Below are positions 8,813-20,290 of a DNA stretch of 64,000 nucleotides, one piece after another. This DNA is from Rhizobium altiplani (GTDB taxonomy: Bacteria; Pseudomonadota; Alphaproteobacteria; Rhizobiales; Rhizobiaceae): positions 62,001 to 126,000 of the forward strand of contig NZ_LNCD01000051.1 in assembly GCF_001542405.1 (NCBI RefSeq). Direction: 5' to 3'. The notes beneath the pieces were generated by a model. That model searched no databases. It was given only the letters and a program-made list of their open reading frames with translations, and had not been told where the DNA came from. Numbering within the stretch: position 1 is the first letter of the stretch; each line of letters starts with the position of its first letter. A program made the position numbers and the translations under genes.

Positions 8813-10813
8813 ATGTTTTTATATAAGGCTATCGTCTTTCTTCCCCTGATTGGCGCGATCATCGCAGGCCTCTTCGGCCGCGCGATCGGCGCCAAGGCAT
8901 CGGAATACGTTACCTGCGGCCTGATGATCATCGCTGCGGTGCTGTCGTGGTATGTCTTCGTGACCATCGGCATGGGCCACCACGAAGGCGGCCCGATCAA
9001 GGTCGAAGTGCTGCGCTGGATTCAGTCCGGCGGCATCGATGTGTCCTGGTCGCTGCGCGTCGATACGCTGACGTCGGTGATGCTGATCGTCGTCAACACG
9101 GTCTCGACGCTAGTGCACGTCTATTCGATCGGATACATGCATCATGATCCGCATCGTCCGCGTTTCTTCGCCTATCTCTCGCTCTTCACCTTCGCCATGC
9201 TGATGCTGGTGACAGCCGACAACCTGGCCCAGATGTTCTTTGGCTGGGAAGGCGTTGGTCTGGCGTCCTATCTGCTCATTGGCTTCTGGTTCAAGAAGCC
9301 GTCGGCAAACGCCGCTGCGATCAAGGCGTTCGTCGTCAACCGCGTCGGCGACTTCGGCTTCATCCTCGGCATTGCGAGCCTGTTCGTGCTCTTTGGCGCG
9401 ATCAATCTCGACACCATCTTTGCGAACGCTGCGAGCTTTGCCCCGAGCGAAGCCGGCGGTGAGGGCGGAGAGGTCGTTCTCAACCTCTTCGGCATGCACC
9501 TCGACAAGGCCCACGCACTGACCGGTGCCTGCCTGCTGCTCTTCATGGGCGCGATGGGTAAGTCGGCACAGTTCCTGCTGCACACCTGGCTGCCGGATGC
9601 CATGGAAGGCCCGACACCGGTGTCGGCGCTCATCCATGCTGCGACCATGGTTACCGCAGGCGTCTTCCTCGTCGCCCGCATGTCGCCGCTGTTTGAGCTT
9701 TCGCCAGATGCGCTCGTCTTTGTAACGACGATCGGTGCGATCACGGCCTTCTTTGCGGCAACCGTTGGCCTCGTGCAGAATGACATCAAGCGTGTCATCG
9801 CTTACTCGACCTGCTCGCAGCTCGGCTACATGTTCGTTGCGCTCGGCGTCGGTGCTTATGGCGCGGCCATCTTCCACCTCTTCACGCACGCCTTCTTCAA
9901 GGCTCTGCTGTTCCTTGGCGCCGGCTCGGTGATCCACGCCGTCGATGGTGAGCAGGACATGCGTTACATGGGTGGCCTGCGGAAGCACATTCCGGTAACC
10001 TTCTGGATGATGACGATCGGCACACTGGCACTGACCGGCGTCGGCATTCCGTTCACGCCGTTCGGTTTTGCCGGCTTCTTCTCGAAGGACGTCATCATTG
10101 AAGCAGCCTACGCGTCGCATTCACCGGTCGCAGGCTTCGCCTTCACGCTCCTGGTCATCGCTGCGCTATTCACGAGCTTCTATTCCTGGCGTCTGGCATT
10201 CCTGACTTTCTTTGGTCAGCCGCGCGCCTCGCACGAGGTAATGCACCACGTGCATGAATCTCCCCAGGTCATGCTCGTGCCGCTCTATATTCTTGCAGCC
10301 GGTGCGGTTCTCGCAGGCGTCCTTTTCGAGGGCCGCTTCTATGGCGAGGAGTATGCTGAGTTCTGGAAGGGCGCGCTTTTCACCTCCGCGCACAACGAAC
10401 TGCTGGAAGAATTCCATCACGTTCCGGCGTGGGTTGGTCTCAGCCCGTTCATCGCCATGCTCGTTGGCTTCGTCACCGCCTGGTACATGTACATCAAGTC
10501 GCCATCGACGCCGCGCGTTCTCGCTCAGCAGCATCGCGTCCTGTACCAGTTCCTCCTGAACAAGTGGTACTTCGACGAGCTCTACGACTTCCTCTTCGTG
10601 CGCAGCGCCAAGGCCCTTGGCCGCTTCCTGTGGAAGAAGGGTGACGTCGGCGTCATCGACGCCTACGGCCCGGATGGCGTCGCCGCGCGCGTCGTCGATG
10701 TCACCAACCGCGTCGTCCGTCTGCAGACGGGCTACCTCTATCACTACGCGTTCGCCATGCTGATCGGCGTAGCAGCGCTCGTTACCTGGATGATGCTCGG
10801 GAGTTCCTTCTGA
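8813..10813 (+). CDS. nuoL: NADH-quinone oxidoreductase subunit L
   Basis: NuoL (666 residues) is the distal antiporter-like ND5 subunit with about sixteen helices and a C-terminal lateral helix. Conserved pieces include [49 protein letters not shown] with the key lysine and histidines, and [16 protein letters not shown]. The C-terminal part (about residues 470-666) keeps the amphipathic lateral helix region. Its stop overlaps the nuoM start (TGATG). Confidence 0.97.
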   Translation: MFLYKAIVFLPLIGAIIAGLFGRAIGAKASEYVTCGLMIIAAVLSWYVFVTIGMGHHEGGPIKVEVLRWIQSGGIDVSWSLRVDTLTSVMLIVVNTVSTLVHVYSIGYMHHDPHRPRFFAYLSLFTFAMLMLVTADNLAQMFFGWEGVGLASYLLIGFWFKKPSANAAAIKAFVVNRVGDFGFILGIASLFVLFGAINLDTIFANAASFAPSEAGGEGGEVVLNLFGMHLDKAHALTGACLLLFMGAMGKSAQFLLHTWLPDAMEGPTPVSALIHAATMVTAGVFLVARMSPLFELSPDALVFVTTIGAITAFFAATVGLVQNDIKRVIAYSTCSQLGYMFVALGVGAYGAAIFHLFTHAFFKALLFLGAGSVIHAVDGEQDMRYMGGLRKHIPVTFWMMTIGTLALTGVGIPFTPFGFAGFFSKDVIIEAAYASHSPVAGFAFTLLVIAALFTSFYSWRLAFLTFFGQPRASHEVMHHVHESPQVMLVPLYILAAGAVLAGVLFEGRFYGEEYAEFWKGALFTSAHNELLEEFHHVPAWVGLSPFIAMLVGFVTAWYMYIKSPSTPRVLAQQHRVLYQFLLNKWYFDELYDFLFVRSAKALGRFLWKKGDVGVIDAYGPDGVAARVVDVTNRVVRLQTGYLYHYAFAMLIGVAALVTWMMLGSSF

Positions 10814-12324
10814 TGACCGATTGGCCTATTCTTTCAACGGTCACCTTCCTGCCGCTCGTCGGCGTGGTGCTCCTGCTGCTGATGAATGAAAACGGTCCGA
10901 GTGGCCGCCGCAACGTGCTCAACATTTCGCTGATCACGACGGTCGTGACTTTTGTCCTTTCACTCCTCATCTGGATCGGCTTCGACAATGCGAACCCCGG
11001 TTTCCAGATGGTCGAGAAGCACAACTGGCTCGGCACCGGCATCAGCTATCATCTCGGCGTTGACGGGATCTCGATGCTTTTCGTGATCCTGACGACCTTC
11101 CTCATGCCTTTCTGCGTGCTGGCGAGCTGGCTGTCGATCGAGAAGCGCCTCAAGGACTACATGATCGCCTTCCTGATCCTGGAAGTGATGATGGTCGGCG
11201 TCTTCGTTTCGCTGGATATCGTTCTCTTCTACGTGTTCTTCGAAGCCGGCCTCATCCCGATGTTCCTCATCATTGGCGTTTGGGGTGGCAAGGATCGCGT
11301 CTACGCCAGCTACAAGTTCTTCCTCTACACGCTGCTCGGCTCCGTTCTGATGCTGCTCGCCATCATGGCGATGTACTGGCAGGCCGGCACGACGGATATT
11401 CCGGCGCTGCTCGCCTATAAGTTCCCGCCGCAGATGCAGACCTGGCTCTGGCTTGCCTTCTTCGCGTCTTTCGCGGTGAAGATGCCGATGTGGCCGGTTC
11501 ACACCTGGCTTCCCGACGCGCACGTTCAGGCGCCGACTGCAGGCTCGGTCATCCTGGCTGGGGTGCTTCTGAAGCTCGGCGGTTACGGCCTGATCCGCTT
11601 CTCGCTCGGGATGTTCCCGGTTGCCTCCGAGTTCTTCGCACCGCTCGTCTTCGCATTGTCGGTCATTGCGATCATCTACACCTCGCTGGTGGCGCTGATG
11701 CAGGACGACATGAAGAAGCTGATTGCCTATTCGTCGGTCGCCCACATGGGTTACGTGACAATGGGTATCTTTGCGGCCAACGCGCAGGGTTTGCAGGGCT
11801 CGATCTTCCAGATGCTGTCGCACGGCATCGTCTCCGGCGCTCTCTTCCTTTGCGTCGGTGTGATTTACGACCGAACCCATACCCGCGAGATTGCGGCCTA
11901 TGGCGGCCTGGTCAACAACATGCCGAAATACGCTGTTGCGATGATGGTCTTCACGATGGCGAACGTCGGCCTGCCGGGCACCTCGGGCTTCGTCGGCGAA
12001 TTCCTGACCCTGATCGGCGTCTTCCGCGTCAACACCTGGGTCGCACTCTTCGCCGCGACGGGCGTTATCCTCTCCGCCGCCTATGCGCTCTGGCTCTATC
12101 GCCGGGTCATCTTCGGCGCGCTGGAGAAGGAAAAGCTCAAGGCGCTGCTCGACCTCTCTCGGCGTGAACAGCTGGTTCTCTATCCGCTGATCGCACTGAC
12201 CATCTTCTTCGGCGTCTATCCGGCTCCGGTCTTCGATGTGACCGCTGCATCGGTTGACCAGCTGATCCATAGCTACACGGCCGCAGTCCAGGCAGCGCAG
12301 GACGTTGCGCTGTCGATGAAATGA
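10813..12324 (+). CDS. nuoM: NADH-quinone oxidoreductase subunit M
   Basis: NuoM (503 residues) is the ND4-type antiporter-like proton channel. The [18 protein letters not shown] loop with its conserved glutamate and the segment [20 protein letters not shown] are seen. So are the KLGGYG and [12 protein letters not shown] motifs. About fourteen membrane helices are predicted. It starts inside the nuoL stop codon, so the two are translationally coupled. Confidence 0.97.
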   Translation: MTDWPILSTVTFLPLVGVVLLLLMNENGPSGRRNVLNISLITTVVTFVLSLLIWIGFDNANPGFQMVEKHNWLGTGISYHLGVDGISMLFVILTTFLMPFCVLASWLSIEKRLKDYMIAFLILEVMMVGVFVSLDIVLFYVFFEAGLIPMFLIIGVWGGKDRVYASYKFFLYTLLGSVLMLLAIMAMYWQAGTTDIPALLAYKFPPQMQTWLWLAFFASFAVKMPMWPVHTWLPDAHVQAPTAGSVILAGVLLKLGGYGLIRFSLGMFPVASEFFAPLVFALSVIAIIYTSLVALMQDDMKKLIAYSSVAHMGYVTMGIFAANAQGLQGSIFQMLSHGIVSGALFLCVGVIYDRTHTREIAAYGGLVNNMPKYAVAMMVFTMANVGLPGTSGFVGEFLTLIGVFRVNTWVALFAATGVILSAAYALWLYRRVIFGALEKEKLKALLDLSRREQLVLYPLIALTIFFGVYPAPVFDVTAASVDQLIHSYTAAVQAAQDVALSMK

Positions 12325-12342
12325 TGACGGGACTTTTGGGAC

Positions 12343-13788
12343 ATGACCTCTGAAACTATTCTCGCAAGCCTGCATCTTTCCATACCGGAGCTGATCCTCG
12401 CGGTCGGCGCCTTGGCGTTGCTGATGATCGGCGTCTTCTCGGGAGAGCGCTCCGGCCGTATGGTCAGCGTTCTCGCGATAATCGTGCTGGCCGCTGCTGC
12501 GCTCTGGCTGATCTTCCTTCCGAGCGAAGGCGTTGCCTATGGCGGCGTCTTCCTGTCGGATGGCTTCGGCCGCTTCATGAAGATCACCGCGCTGGTCGGA
12601 TCGATCACGGCGCTCTTCATGTCGCTGGGGCTTGCCAAGGAAAATCAGCTCGACAAGTTCGAGTTTCCGGTGCTGCTCGTGCTCTGCACACTGGGCATTC
12701 TGCTGATGATATCGGCCAACGATCTCATCTCGCTTTATCTCGGCCTCGAACTGCAGTCGCTGGCAATCTATGTCGTCGCTGCGATCAACCGCGACAGCGT
12801 CAAGTCTACTGAAGCCGGCCTGAAGTACTTCGTGCTCGGCGCGCTGTCCTCGGGCATGCTGCTCTACGGCATGTCGCTGGTCTACGGCTTCACCGGTCAC
12901 ACGCAATTCGCTGCAATCGCTCAGGCCCTGACTGTCGAAGGTGCTCGTTCGCTTGGCCTCGTCTTCGGCCTCGTGTTCATCCTGGCCGGTATCGCCTTCA
13001 AGATCTCCGCTGTTCCATTCCATATGTGGACGCCGGACGTTTACGAAGGCGCTCCGACCCCGGTCACCGCTTTCCTTGCCAGCGCTCCCAAGGTCGCGGC
13101 AATGGCGATGTTGACCCGCATTGTAATCACTGCCTTCCAGCCGGTCGTGGCTGACTGGCAGCAGGTCGTGGTCTTCATTTCGATCGCTTCCATGCTGCTC
13201 GGCTCCTTCGCCGCAATCGGTCAGCGGAACATCAAGCGACTGATGGCCTATTCGTCGATCGGTCACATGGGTTACGCATTGGTTGGCCTTGCTGCAGGAA
13301 ATCAGACCGGCGTCTCGGGCGTCATGCTGTACATGGTCATCTACATGGTCATGACGCTCGGCAGCTTTGCGATCATCATGTCGATGCGCCGCAAGGACGG
13401 CACGGTTGTCGAGGAAGTCAACGACTTGGCTGGCCTGTCGACCACCAATCCGTTCATGGCGACGGTACTGACCATCCTGATGTTCTCGCTGGCAGGCATT
13501 CCTCCGCTCGCAGGCTTCTTCGCGAAGTACTTCGTGTTTGTCGCTGCGATCGAGGCGAAGCTCTACGCTCTTGCGATCATCGGCGTTCTTGCATCGGTTG
13601 TCGGCGCTTACTACTACCTGCGCGTCATCAAGCTGATGTGGTTCGATGAAGCCACGGGCGAGTTCGCTCGCGTTTCGGGCTCGCTCCGTCTTGTCTTTGG
13701 TCTCTCCGGCCTCTTCGTTCTCGCCTATGTCATCATCGGCGGTCCGATTGGCGGTGCGGCCGAGCTTGCAGCTGCGACACTCTTTTGA
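12343..13788 (+). CDS. nuoN: NADH-quinone oxidoreductase subunit N
   Basis: NuoN (481 residues) is the ND2-type antiporter-like subunit and the last structural gene of the operon. It has the [17 protein letters not shown] helix with its conserved glutamate, [21 protein letters not shown], and the [15 protein letters not shown] segment. Its stop codon overlaps the ATG of birA by one base, so the biotin ligase is probably read from the same transcript. Confidence 0.97.
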   Translation: MTSETILASLHLSIPELILAVGALALLMIGVFSGERSGRMVSVLAIIVLAAAALWLIFLPSEGVAYGGVFLSDGFGRFMKITALVGSITALFMSLGLAKENQLDKFEFPVLLVLCTLGILLMISANDLISLYLGLELQSLAIYVVAAINRDSVKSTEAGLKYFVLGALSSGMLLYGMSLVYGFTGHTQFAAIAQALTVEGARSLGLVFGLVFILAGIAFKISAVPFHMWTPDVYEGAPTPVTAFLASAPKVAAMAMLTRIVITAFQPVVADWQQVVVFISIASMLLGSFAAIGQRNIKRLMAYSSIGHMGYALVGLAAGNQTGVSGVMLYMVIYMVMTLGSFAIIMSMRRKDGTVVEEVNDLAGLSTTNPFMATVLTILMFSLAGIPPLAGFFAKYFVFVAAIEAKLYALAIIGVLASVVGAYYYLRVIKLMWFDEATGEFARVSGSLRLVFGLSGLFVLAYVIIGGPIGGAAELAAATLF

Positions 13789-14552
13789 TGAACTCTGAGG
13801 CACGGCGCCGGATATCGCTCGACGATTTCAGGCACGAGGCTCTGCCGGAGACATCGTCCACGAACAGTGAATGCCTTGCCCGTGCGCGGGCAGGGGACCG
13901 CGGTCACCTATGGATCACGGCGGAAAAACAGACCGGCGGCCGTGGCCGCCGGGGACGCCCCTGGGTTTCAGAGCGGGGCAATCTCTACGCCTCGCTTCTT
14001 CTCATCGATCCGGCGCCCATGGAGCGCCTCGGCTCGCTGCCGTTGGCAATTGCCGTCGCCGTGCATCGGGCGGTTCGCCGTGTGCTCCCGCATACGGCCG
14101 AGCCGCTGGAAGTGAAGTGGCCGAACGATATCCTGATCGGACGCAAGAAGACTTGTGGCATTCTCTTGGAAGGCGAAGCCCTGTCGGAGGGACGCCATGC
14201 GCTCGTCATAGGCATCGGTATCAACGTCGCATTCATGCCTGATAACCCGCTCTATCCGGTGACCTGCCTGCGTGAGCAAGGGAGCTCTGCTTCCCCCGAA
14301 GAGGTTTTCGCCCATCTTTTTGTATCGATGGCCGAAGTCCTGGAAGCATGGGATCGGGGCCGCGGCGTGCGCGAAATCACGGAACGCTGGCGCCAGGTCG
14401 CCTGCGGCATTGGCGAAAAGATAACGGTGAACCTGCCGGACCGGTCGATTTCCGGCCACTTCGCCGGAATTGATGATAATGGCCTGTTGATGCTCGATAT
14501 TGGCGCAGGCAGGATGATGACGATTGCCGCCGGCGACGTCTTCTTTGGTTGA
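13788..14552 (+). CDS. birA: Biotin-[acetyl-CoA-carboxylase] ligase
   Basis: A 254-residue cytoplasmic enzyme that makes biotinyl-AMP and transfers biotin to AccB. The ATP/biotin loop GRGRRGR is at residues 51-57. The catalytic lysine segment EVKWPNDILI and the following KTCGILLE are present. The family's N-terminal winged-helix repressor domain is missing, so this is a monofunctional (group I) ligase and not the Bir repressor. It is coupled to nuoN (TGATG) and overlaps nothing downstream. The substrate gene accB lies about 44 kb further on. Confidence 0.95.
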   Translation: MNSEARRRISLDDFRHEALPETSSTNSECLARARAGDRGHLWITAEKQTGGRGRRGRPWVSERGNLYASLLLIDPAPMERLGSLPLAIAVAVHRAVRRVLPHTAEPLEVKWPNDILIGRKKTCGILLEGEALSEGRHALVIGIGINVAFMPDNPLYPVTCLREQGSSASPEEVFAHLFVSMAEVLEAWDRGRGVREITERWRQVACGIGEKITVNLPDRSISGHFAGIDDNGLLMLDIGAGRMMTIAAGDVFFG

Positions 14553-14569
14553 TTGGAAAAAAGAATAAT

Positions 14570-16240
14570 ATGGCGAAGCAGGACGAATTGGTATTTCTGC
14601 CGTTGGGTGGCGTTGGCGAGATCGGAATGAATCTCGCCCTCTACGGCTACGGCCCACCGACCCACCGCCAGTGGATCATGGTTGACTGCGGCGTTACCTT
14701 CCCGGGGCCCGATCTGCCAGGTGTCGATCTTGTGCTGCCGGACATTCGTTATCTCGCCACCGAGCGCAAGAGCCTGAAGGCGATCTTCATCACGCATGCG
14801 CATGAGGACCACTACGGCGCGCTCGCCGATCTATGGCCCGGTCTCAATGTGCCGGTCTATGCCTCTGCCTTTACGGCTGGCCTGCTCGAGGCGAAGCGCA
14901 ACTTTGAAAAGTCGGCCATCGGGGAGATCCCGGTGACATTGTTTACGGCGGGCGACACCGTCAATGCCGGCCCCTTCAGCGTCGAAGGCGTGGCGGTCAA
15001 CCACTCCATTCCCGAGCCGATGTCGCTGGTGATCCGCACGCCGCTCGGCAATGTGATCCATACCGGCGACTGGAAGATCGACCATGAGCCGTCGCTCGGT
15101 CCGCTGACGGACGAGACCCGTTTTCGCCAGCTTGGCGATGAAGGCGTTCTGGCGTTGATGTGCGATTCCACGAATGCCCTGCGGGATGGTGTATCGCCAT
15201 CCGAGAAGGACGTCTCCGAGAGCCTGCGCAAGATCATCGAGAACGCCGAGGGCCGCGTTGCGGTGACGACGTTCTCATCGAACGTCGGCCGTATCCGAAC
15301 GGTCGCCGAGGCGGCCGAGGCTGAGGGCCGCGAGGTACTACTGCTCGGCAGTTCGCTCAAGCGCGTGGTCGACGTTTCCCGCGATATCGGCCTGATGGAG
15401 GGCATCAAGCCGTTCATTTCCGAGGAGGAATACGGTTACGTCCCACGCGACAAGGTTGTCGTCATTCTGACCGGTAGCCAGGGTGAGCCACGCGCGGCCC
15501 TTGCGAAGCTGTCGCGTGACGAGATGCGCAACGTCGCGCTTGCAGCAGGCGATATCGTCGTATTTTCCTCCCGCGCCATCCCGGGCAACGAGAAGGCGAT
15601 CCAGGACATCAAGAACGGCCTCATCGAGCAGGGTGTCCATGTCATCACCGACAACGAAGCCCTTGTTCACGTTTCCGGACATCCGCGCCGCAACGAGCTG
15701 CAGAAGATGTATGAGCTGACGCGGCCGAAGATCGTCGTGCCGGTGCACGGCGAGGCGACGCACCTGACGGCGCACAAGGAACTGGCGGAGCAATCCGGCA
15801 TCTCGATCGTGCCGCGCGTGCGCAACGGCGACATTCTTCGTCTGGCACCAGGACCAGTCGAGGTTATCGACGAGGCGCCGCACGGCCGTATCTACAAGGA
15901 CGGCTCGCTCATCGGGGATTTCGACGAGATGGGCATTGGCGAGCGCAAGAAGCTCTCCTATGTCGGCCACGTTGCCGTCAACGTCGTGATCGACAGCCGC
16001 TACGATATCGTCGGCGATCCGGACCTCGTTGCGATCGGTCTGCCTGTCTACGACGACGAGGGCGACGATATGGAAGATACGCTTTACGACGCTGCTGTCG
16101 GTGCCATCGAGAGCATACCGCGGGCACGCCGGAAGGATCTCGACCTGCTGCAGGAGTCGGTCCGCCGTGCGATCCGCGCAACCGCAAACCAGACCTGGGG
16201 CAAAAAGCCTGTGGTCACGGTCTTTGTTACGAAGGTCTGA
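14570..16240 (+). CDS. rnj: Ribonuclease J
   Basis: A 556-residue metallo-beta-lactamase-type RNase with beta-CASP insertion, acting as 5'-3' exonuclease and endonuclease in RNA decay and rRNA maturation. The Zn motif HAHEDH is at residues 76-81, the beta-CASP/RMMBL part includes ILTGSQGEPRAALAKL, and VPVHGEATHL gives the later histidine. ATG 14570 was taken over an in-frame TTG at 14549 because conservation begins at AKQDELVFLPLGGVGEIGMN. It follows birA by 17 bp. Confidence 0.95.
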   Translation: MAKQDELVFLPLGGVGEIGMNLALYGYGPPTHRQWIMVDCGVTFPGPDLPGVDLVLPDIRYLATERKSLKAIFITHAHEDHYGALADLWPGLNVPVYASAFTAGLLEAKRNFEKSAIGEIPVTLFTAGDTVNAGPFSVEGVAVNHSIPEPMSLVIRTPLGNVIHTGDWKIDHEPSLGPLTDETRFRQLGDEGVLALMCDSTNALRDGVSPSEKDVSESLRKIIENAEGRVAVTTFSSNVGRIRTVAEAAEAEGREVLLLGSSLKRVVDVSRDIGLMEGIKPFISEEEYGYVPRDKVVVILTGSQGEPRAALAKLSRDEMRNVALAAGDIVVFSSRAIPGNEKAIQDIKNGLIEQGVHVITDNEALVHVSGHPRRNELQKMYELTRPKIVVPVHGEATHLTAHKELAEQSGISIVPRVRNGDILRLAPGPVEVIDEAPHGRIYKDGSLIGDFDEMGIGERKKLSYVGHVAVNVVIDSRYDIVGDPDLVAIGLPVYDDEGDDMEDTLYDAAVGAIESIPRARRKDLDLLQESVRRAIRATANQTWGKKPVVTVFVTKV

Positions 16241-16243
16241 CCC

Positions 16244-16648
16244 ATGCTCGGCCGGGTCAACCATGTCGCCATCGCCGTTCCGGACCTTGCGGCCGCAACT
16301 GCCGCCTACCGGGGCACGCTCGGCGCAACTGTCTCTGCCCCGCAGGCTCTGCCGGAGCACGGCGTCACAGTCGTCTTCGTGGAGCTGCCGAATACCAAGG
16401 TCGAACTGCTGGAGCCGCTGGGAGCGGACTCGCCGATCGCTGCTTTCCTGGAGAAGAACCCATCTGGAGGAATGCACCATATCTGCTACGAGGTTGCCGA
16501 CATCCTCGCCGCTCGCGACCAACTGGTGCAAGGTGGTGCGAGAGTGCTCGGCAATGGTGAGCCGAAGATCGGCGCCCATGGAAAGCCGGTGCTCTTTCTG
16601 CATCCGAAGGATTTTTTCGGCACCCTGATCGAGCTGGAGCAGGTCTGA
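16244..16648 (+). CDS. mce: Methylmalonyl-CoA epimerase
   Basis: A 134-residue vicinal-oxygen-chelate (glyoxalase fold) protein that interconverts (R)- and (S)-methylmalonyl-CoA in propionate breakdown. Typical elements are NHVAIAVPDLAAATAAYRGTLGA at the start, the ligand region VVFVELPNTKVELLEPLG, GGMHHICYEVADI, and the C-terminal KPVLFLHPKDFFGTLIELEQ. It begins 3 bp after rnj and is likely in the same transcript. Confidence 0.93.
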   Translation: MLGRVNHVAIAVPDLAAATAAYRGTLGATVSAPQALPEHGVTVVFVELPNTKVELLEPLGADSPIAAFLEKNPSGGMHHICYEVADILAARDQLVQGGARVLGNGEPKIGAHGKPVLFLHPKDFFGTLIELEQV

Positions 16649-16773
16649 GCGGGCTGCGGCAGAGTGACCGAGACGCGGCAAAAACCGTCATTGGGGTCCG
16701 AACCGGCTTTGAGTTAACGGACATTTCGGCTTATAAGCACCGCAGTCGCAGAGAGCCTAGCGGGACAATTCAG

Positions 16774-17055
16774 ATGCTGCAGATATTTCTACAGGGCTTT
16801 GCCGTCTACTTTATCGTCTGGTGGATCACGCTCTTTGCCGTCCTCCCGATTGGCCTGCGCACGCAAGCGGAAGATAACGATATCGTGTTGGGGACCGTAC
16901 ACAGCGCCCCGAGCCGGTTTCGGCCGGTATTCGTCTTTTCGATGACGACGATCATCTCGGCTGTCATCTACGGGCTCTGGTATATCGCTTCGAATTACTT
17001 CGGTTGGGGTTTCGACGCCCTGCCGCAGATTGGCCCATCGTTCTCAAACGTTTAG
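16774..17055 (+). CDS. DUF1467 family small membrane protein
   Basis: A 93-residue protein with two predicted transmembrane helices: about residues 4-26 (FLQGFAVYFIVWWITLF) and about 54-74 (FSMTTIISAVIYGLWYI). A polar loop, RTQAEDNDIVLGTVHSAP, lies between them. This matches the DUF1467 family, common in Rhizobiales beside mce and proS. Its function is unknown. A strong hairpin terminator lies about 150 bp downstream, which closes this transcription unit. Confidence 0.85.
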   Translation: MLQIFLQGFAVYFIVWWITLFAVLPIGLRTQAEDNDIVLGTVHSAPSRFRPVFVFSMTTIISAVIYGLWYIASNYFGWGFDALPQIGPSFSNV

Positions 17056-17206
17056 GGCGTTTGCCCAGTTTTTGGGCGGATACAGATATTCGCTGTCACA
17101 CACATGTCATGAAGTTGCGGCATGGAGTTGCCGTAACGGCAGGCGAGGCCTCACGCAACGGCAGCGAGGGCTCGGATGGCAGAACGTGGTTGAGAAAAGC
17201 CAAAAA

Positions 17207-17231
17207 AAAACAAGGCTGAAAGCCTTGTTTT
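17207..17231 (+). terminator. Bidirectional intrinsic terminator
   Basis: A perfect 11-bp stem (AAAACAAGGCT paired with AGCCTTGTTTT) with a GAA loop. A run of A on the left and a run of T on the right let it work in both directions. It ends the birA-rnj-mce-DUF1467 unit, upstream of proS. Confidence 0.85.
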
Positions 17232-17629
17232 AAGTATCGCGTGATCCTTATCCGTTGCCGGGGCTGCGACGAGCGCGCCTAAGATCTGATCCTCCCAAGA
17301 CTTGACCGCGAAATCGGCAGGAATTTAGCTCCCTGCCTGTTTTGTGGGCTAAAGCTAGCTCAAAGAATGGGCTTTGTCATCAGGTTTTTTTGCATTTTTG
17401 CTACACTCCAGCAAATTTTTTCCGTTCATAAGAATATCGTACAAACCATTATAATTTCGCCTTTTTCTTACTTTGTCTGCTTCGCGGGTGTGAACTTGCT
17501 TTAACGGCAGACCGCTTCAGCCCGTGGCGGGTTTCTTTCCTTTCGCGAAGCAGCTATGAACGCTGCCAATATTTGTGATCCGCCTTCGATTCCGCGACAT
17601 GCGGTGTCTCAACAGTTCTGGAATTCGCC
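17232..17629 (+). promoter_or_regulatory. Long leader region upstream of proS
   Basis: About 400 bases without a supportable gene between the terminator and proS. A possible sigma-70 type promoter is CTTGAC at 17301-17306 and TTTAGC at 17324-17329, with a 17-base spacer. AT-rich stretches follow at 17380-17475. If that promoter is used, the proS leader would be nearly 300 nt. I see no clear T-box or known riboswitch fold by eye. Confidence 0.3.
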
Positions 17630-18952
17630 ATGCGCCTGTCTCGCTATTTCATGCCCATCCTGAAGGAAAATCCCAAGGAGGCGGAAATCGTCTCTCATCG
17701 GCTGATGCTGCGCGCCGGCATGATCCGGCAGCAGTCGCAGGGCATCTATTCCTGGCTGCCCCTCGGCAAGCGCGTTCTCGACAAGGTCAACAACATCATC
17801 CGCGAGGAGCAGAATCGCGCCGGCGCGATCGAACTGTCGATGCCGACGCTGCAGTCTGCCGAGCTCTGGCAGGAAAGCGGTCGCTACGACGCCTATGGCA
17901 AGGAGATGCTGCGCATCACGGACCGCCAGGATCGCCCGATGCTGTACGGCCCGACGAACGAGGAAATGGTCACGGATATCTTCCGGTCCTACGTGAAGTC
18001 CTACAAGAGCCTGCCGCTCAACCTGTATCACATCCAGCTGAAGTTCCGCGACGAGATCCGCCCGCGCTTCGGTACCATGCGCTCGCGTGAATTCATGATG
18101 AAGGACGCCTATTCCTTCGATCTGACGCGCGAAGGTGCGGAGCATTCCTACAACAAGATGTTCACCGCCTATCTGCGGACGTTCGATCGCCTCGGCCTGC
18201 GTGCGATCCCGATGCGTGCAGACACTGGTCCGATCGGTGGCAATCTCAGCCACGAATTCATCATCCTGGCCGACACCGGCGAATCCGAAGTGTTCTGCCA
18301 CAAGGACTTCGTGAACTTCGATATCCCGGCTGAAGGCACCGACTTCGACAGCGTCGAGGGCCTGAAGGCTGTTTTCGACAAGTGGACGTCGCTTTATGCC
18401 GCCACATCGGAGATGCACGACGAAGCGGCGTTCAACGCGGTTCCGGAAGGCGACCGTCTCTCCGCGCGTGGCATTGAAGTGGGTCATATCTTCTACTTCG
18501 GCACGAAGTATTCCGAGCCGATGGGCGCGAAGGTGCAGGGTCCTGATGGCAAGGAACATACGGTCCACATGGGTTCCTACGGGATTGGCCCGACCCGCCT
18601 TGTTCCCGCCATCATCGAAGCATCGCATGATGAGAACGGAATCATCTGGCCGGCGTCGGTAGCGCCGTTTGATGCGGTCGTGATCAACATGAAGGCCGGT
18701 GATGCGGCGTGCGATGCAGCCTGCGAGAAGATCTATGCGGCGCTCTCGAATGCCGGCAAGGACGTCCTCTACGATGATACGGACGATCGCGCCGGAACGA
18801 AATTTGCGACCGCCGACCTGATCGGTGTTCCGCTGCAGATCATTGCCGGCCCGCGTGCGGTCGCGAGCGGCGAAGTCGAAGTGAAGGACCGCAAAACGGG
18901 CGCCCGCGAAACGATGACCATCGACGCGGCGATCAACAAGCTCTTGGGCTAA
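17630..18952 (+). CDS. proS: Prolyl-tRNA synthetase, short alphaproteobacterial type
   Basis: A 440-residue class II synthetase that charges tRNA-Pro. Motif 2 ([25 protein letters not shown]) and motif 3 ([10 protein letters not shown]) are clear. An anticodon-binding domain makes up the last 100 residues. It lacks the editing insertion of the 570-residue E. coli enzyme, as usual for alphaproteobacteria. The start [13 protein letters not shown] matches the family. It is followed 16 bp later by the lolC/E gene. Confidence 0.96.
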   Translation: MRLSRYFMPILKENPKEAEIVSHRLMLRAGMIRQQSQGIYSWLPLGKRVLDKVNNIIREEQNRAGAIELSMPTLQSAELWQESGRYDAYGKEMLRITDRQDRPMLYGPTNEEMVTDIFRSYVKSYKSLPLNLYHIQLKFRDEIRPRFGTMRSREFMMKDAYSFDLTREGAEHSYNKMFTAYLRTFDRLGLRAIPMRADTGPIGGNLSHEFIILADTGESEVFCHKDFVNFDIPAEGTDFDSVEGLKAVFDKWTSLYAATSEMHDEAAFNAVPEGDRLSARGIEVGHIFYFGTKYSEPMGAKVQGPDGKEHTVHMGSYGIGPTRLVPAIIEASHDENGIIWPASVAPFDAVVINMKAGDAACDAACEKIYAALSNAGKDVLYDDTDDRAGTKFATADLIGVPLQIIAGPRAVASGEVEVKDRKTGARETMTIDAAINKLLG

Positions 18953-18968
18953 GAAGGCGGGAGGCAGG

Positions 18969-20276
18969 ATGGCAGATGTAGCGGTGAGCCAGCAGGGTTC
19001 TAAATCCGGCTCGGCGCCGGCCAGCCGGCCATTTTCCGCCTTCGAACGGCTTGTGGCGTGGCGCTATCTGCGCGCCCGCCGCAAGGAGGCGTTCATTTCG
19101 GTGATCGCCGGTTTCTCCTTCATCGGCATCATGCTTGGCGTTGCGACGCTGATCATCGTCATGGCTGTCATGAACGGCTTCCGCACGGAGTTGATCTCCC
19201 GCATTCTCGGCATCAACGGTCACATGATCGTTCAGCCCGTCGATACTCCGTTCACGGACTATCCGGCGTTGACCGACAAGCTTGCCGGCGTGCCGGGCAT
19301 TAAGATTGCGCTGCCGCTGGTCGAGGGCCAGACATTGGCCTCAGGTCAGGGCGGTGCGGGCACGGGCGCGCTGGTACGCGGCATCCGACCTGAAGACCTG
19401 GAAAAAGTGAAGACCGTCTCCGGTAATATCAAGTCCGGTGATCTGGTCGGTTTTGCCGCCGGGCAGGGCGTGTTGATCGGTTCGGGCATGGCTGCCCAAC
19501 TCGGCCTCCAGGCAGGCGACAACATTACGCTGATATCACCGGAAGGTGACGTCACACCGATGGGCGTCAATCCGCGGGTGAAGTCCTACAAGGTCTCCGG
19601 CATTTTCGAGATCGGCATGTCGGAATACGACGCGACGATCATCTACATGCCGCTTGAGGAAGCGCAGCTCTATTTCAATGCCGAGGGCCTGGTCCAATCC
19701 ATCGAGCTTTTCGTCGATAATCCTGACGACATTGACAATATGCGGCCGAAGGTCGAGGCCGCGGCCGGCCGCCAAATCGCGATTACCGACTGGCGCCAAC
19801 GCAACCAGACCTTCTTCTCGGCGCTCGAGGTTGAGCGGAACGTGATGTTCATGATCTTGACGCTCATCGTCCTCGTTGCGGCGCTGAACATCATTTCCGG
19901 CCTCATCATGCTGGTGAAGGACAAGGGCAGCGACATCGCGATCCTGCGAACGATGGGCGCGAGCTCTGGCGCGATCATGCGCATCTTCTTCATGACGGGT
20001 GCGGCGATCGGTGTCGTCGGCACGATAGCCGGTGTCCTGCTCGGCGTCGTTGTCTGTATCAATATCGAGAAAATCCGCGAGTTCTTTTCCTGGGTCTCCG
20101 GCACGGTGCTGTTCGACCCGCAACTCTACTTCCTCAGCCAACTGCCTGCGGAAATGAGTATGAGAGAGACGCTTTCCGTTGTGATCATGGCGCTGACCCT
20201 GTCCTTCCTCGCCACCATCTTCCCGGCATGGCGAGCCTCCAAGCTCGATCCCGTGCAGGCCCTGCGCTACGAATAA
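18969..20276 (+). CDS. lolC: Lipoprotein-releasing ABC transporter permease (LolC/LolE type)
   Basis: A 435-residue inner-membrane protein of the LolCDE machine, which moves outer-membrane lipoproteins to LolA. Layout: a helix near residues 38-62 ([23 protein letters not shown]), a large periplasmic MacB-PCD-like domain, and three C-terminal helices from about 285 with the FtsX-type segment. The ending DPVQALRYE is typical. A single permease gene is present, which suggests a homodimer (LolF-like arrangement) instead of separate LolC and LolE. lolD follows 14 bp downstream. Confidence 0.92.
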   Translation: MADVAVSQQGSKSGSAPASRPFSAFERLVAWRYLRARRKEAFISVIAGFSFIGIMLGVATLIIVMAVMNGFRTELISRILGINGHMIVQPVDTPFTDYPALTDKLAGVPGIKIALPLVEGQTLASGQGGAGTGALVRGIRPEDLEKVKTVSGNIKSGDLVGFAAGQGVLIGSGMAAQLGLQAGDNITLISPEGDVTPMGVNPRVKSYKVSGIFEIGMSEYDATIIYMPLEEAQLYFNAEGLVQSIELFVDNPDDIDNMRPKVEAAAGRQIAITDWRQRNQTFFSALEVERNVMFMILTLIVLVAALNIISGLIMLVKDKGSDIAILRTMGASSGAIMRIFFMTGAAIGVVGTIAGVLLGVVVCINIEKIREFFSWVSGTVLFDPQLYFLSQLPAEMSMRETLSVVIMALTLSFLATIFPAWRASKLDPVQALRYE

Positions 20277-20290
20277 GGAATGCTCTCTTC

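Noticed and set aside
10960..13803. A 947-codon open frame on the minus strand across nuoM and nuoN
   Set aside because: It is fully antisense to two conserved membrane subunits and has a Glu/Arg/His-rich composition from reading high-GC codons backwards. It has no ribosome site or domain.
17004..17233. Two overlapping plus-strand frames after the DUF1467 gene
   Set aside because: They run through the terminator hairpin, overlap each other, and have no ribosome site or protein-like composition.
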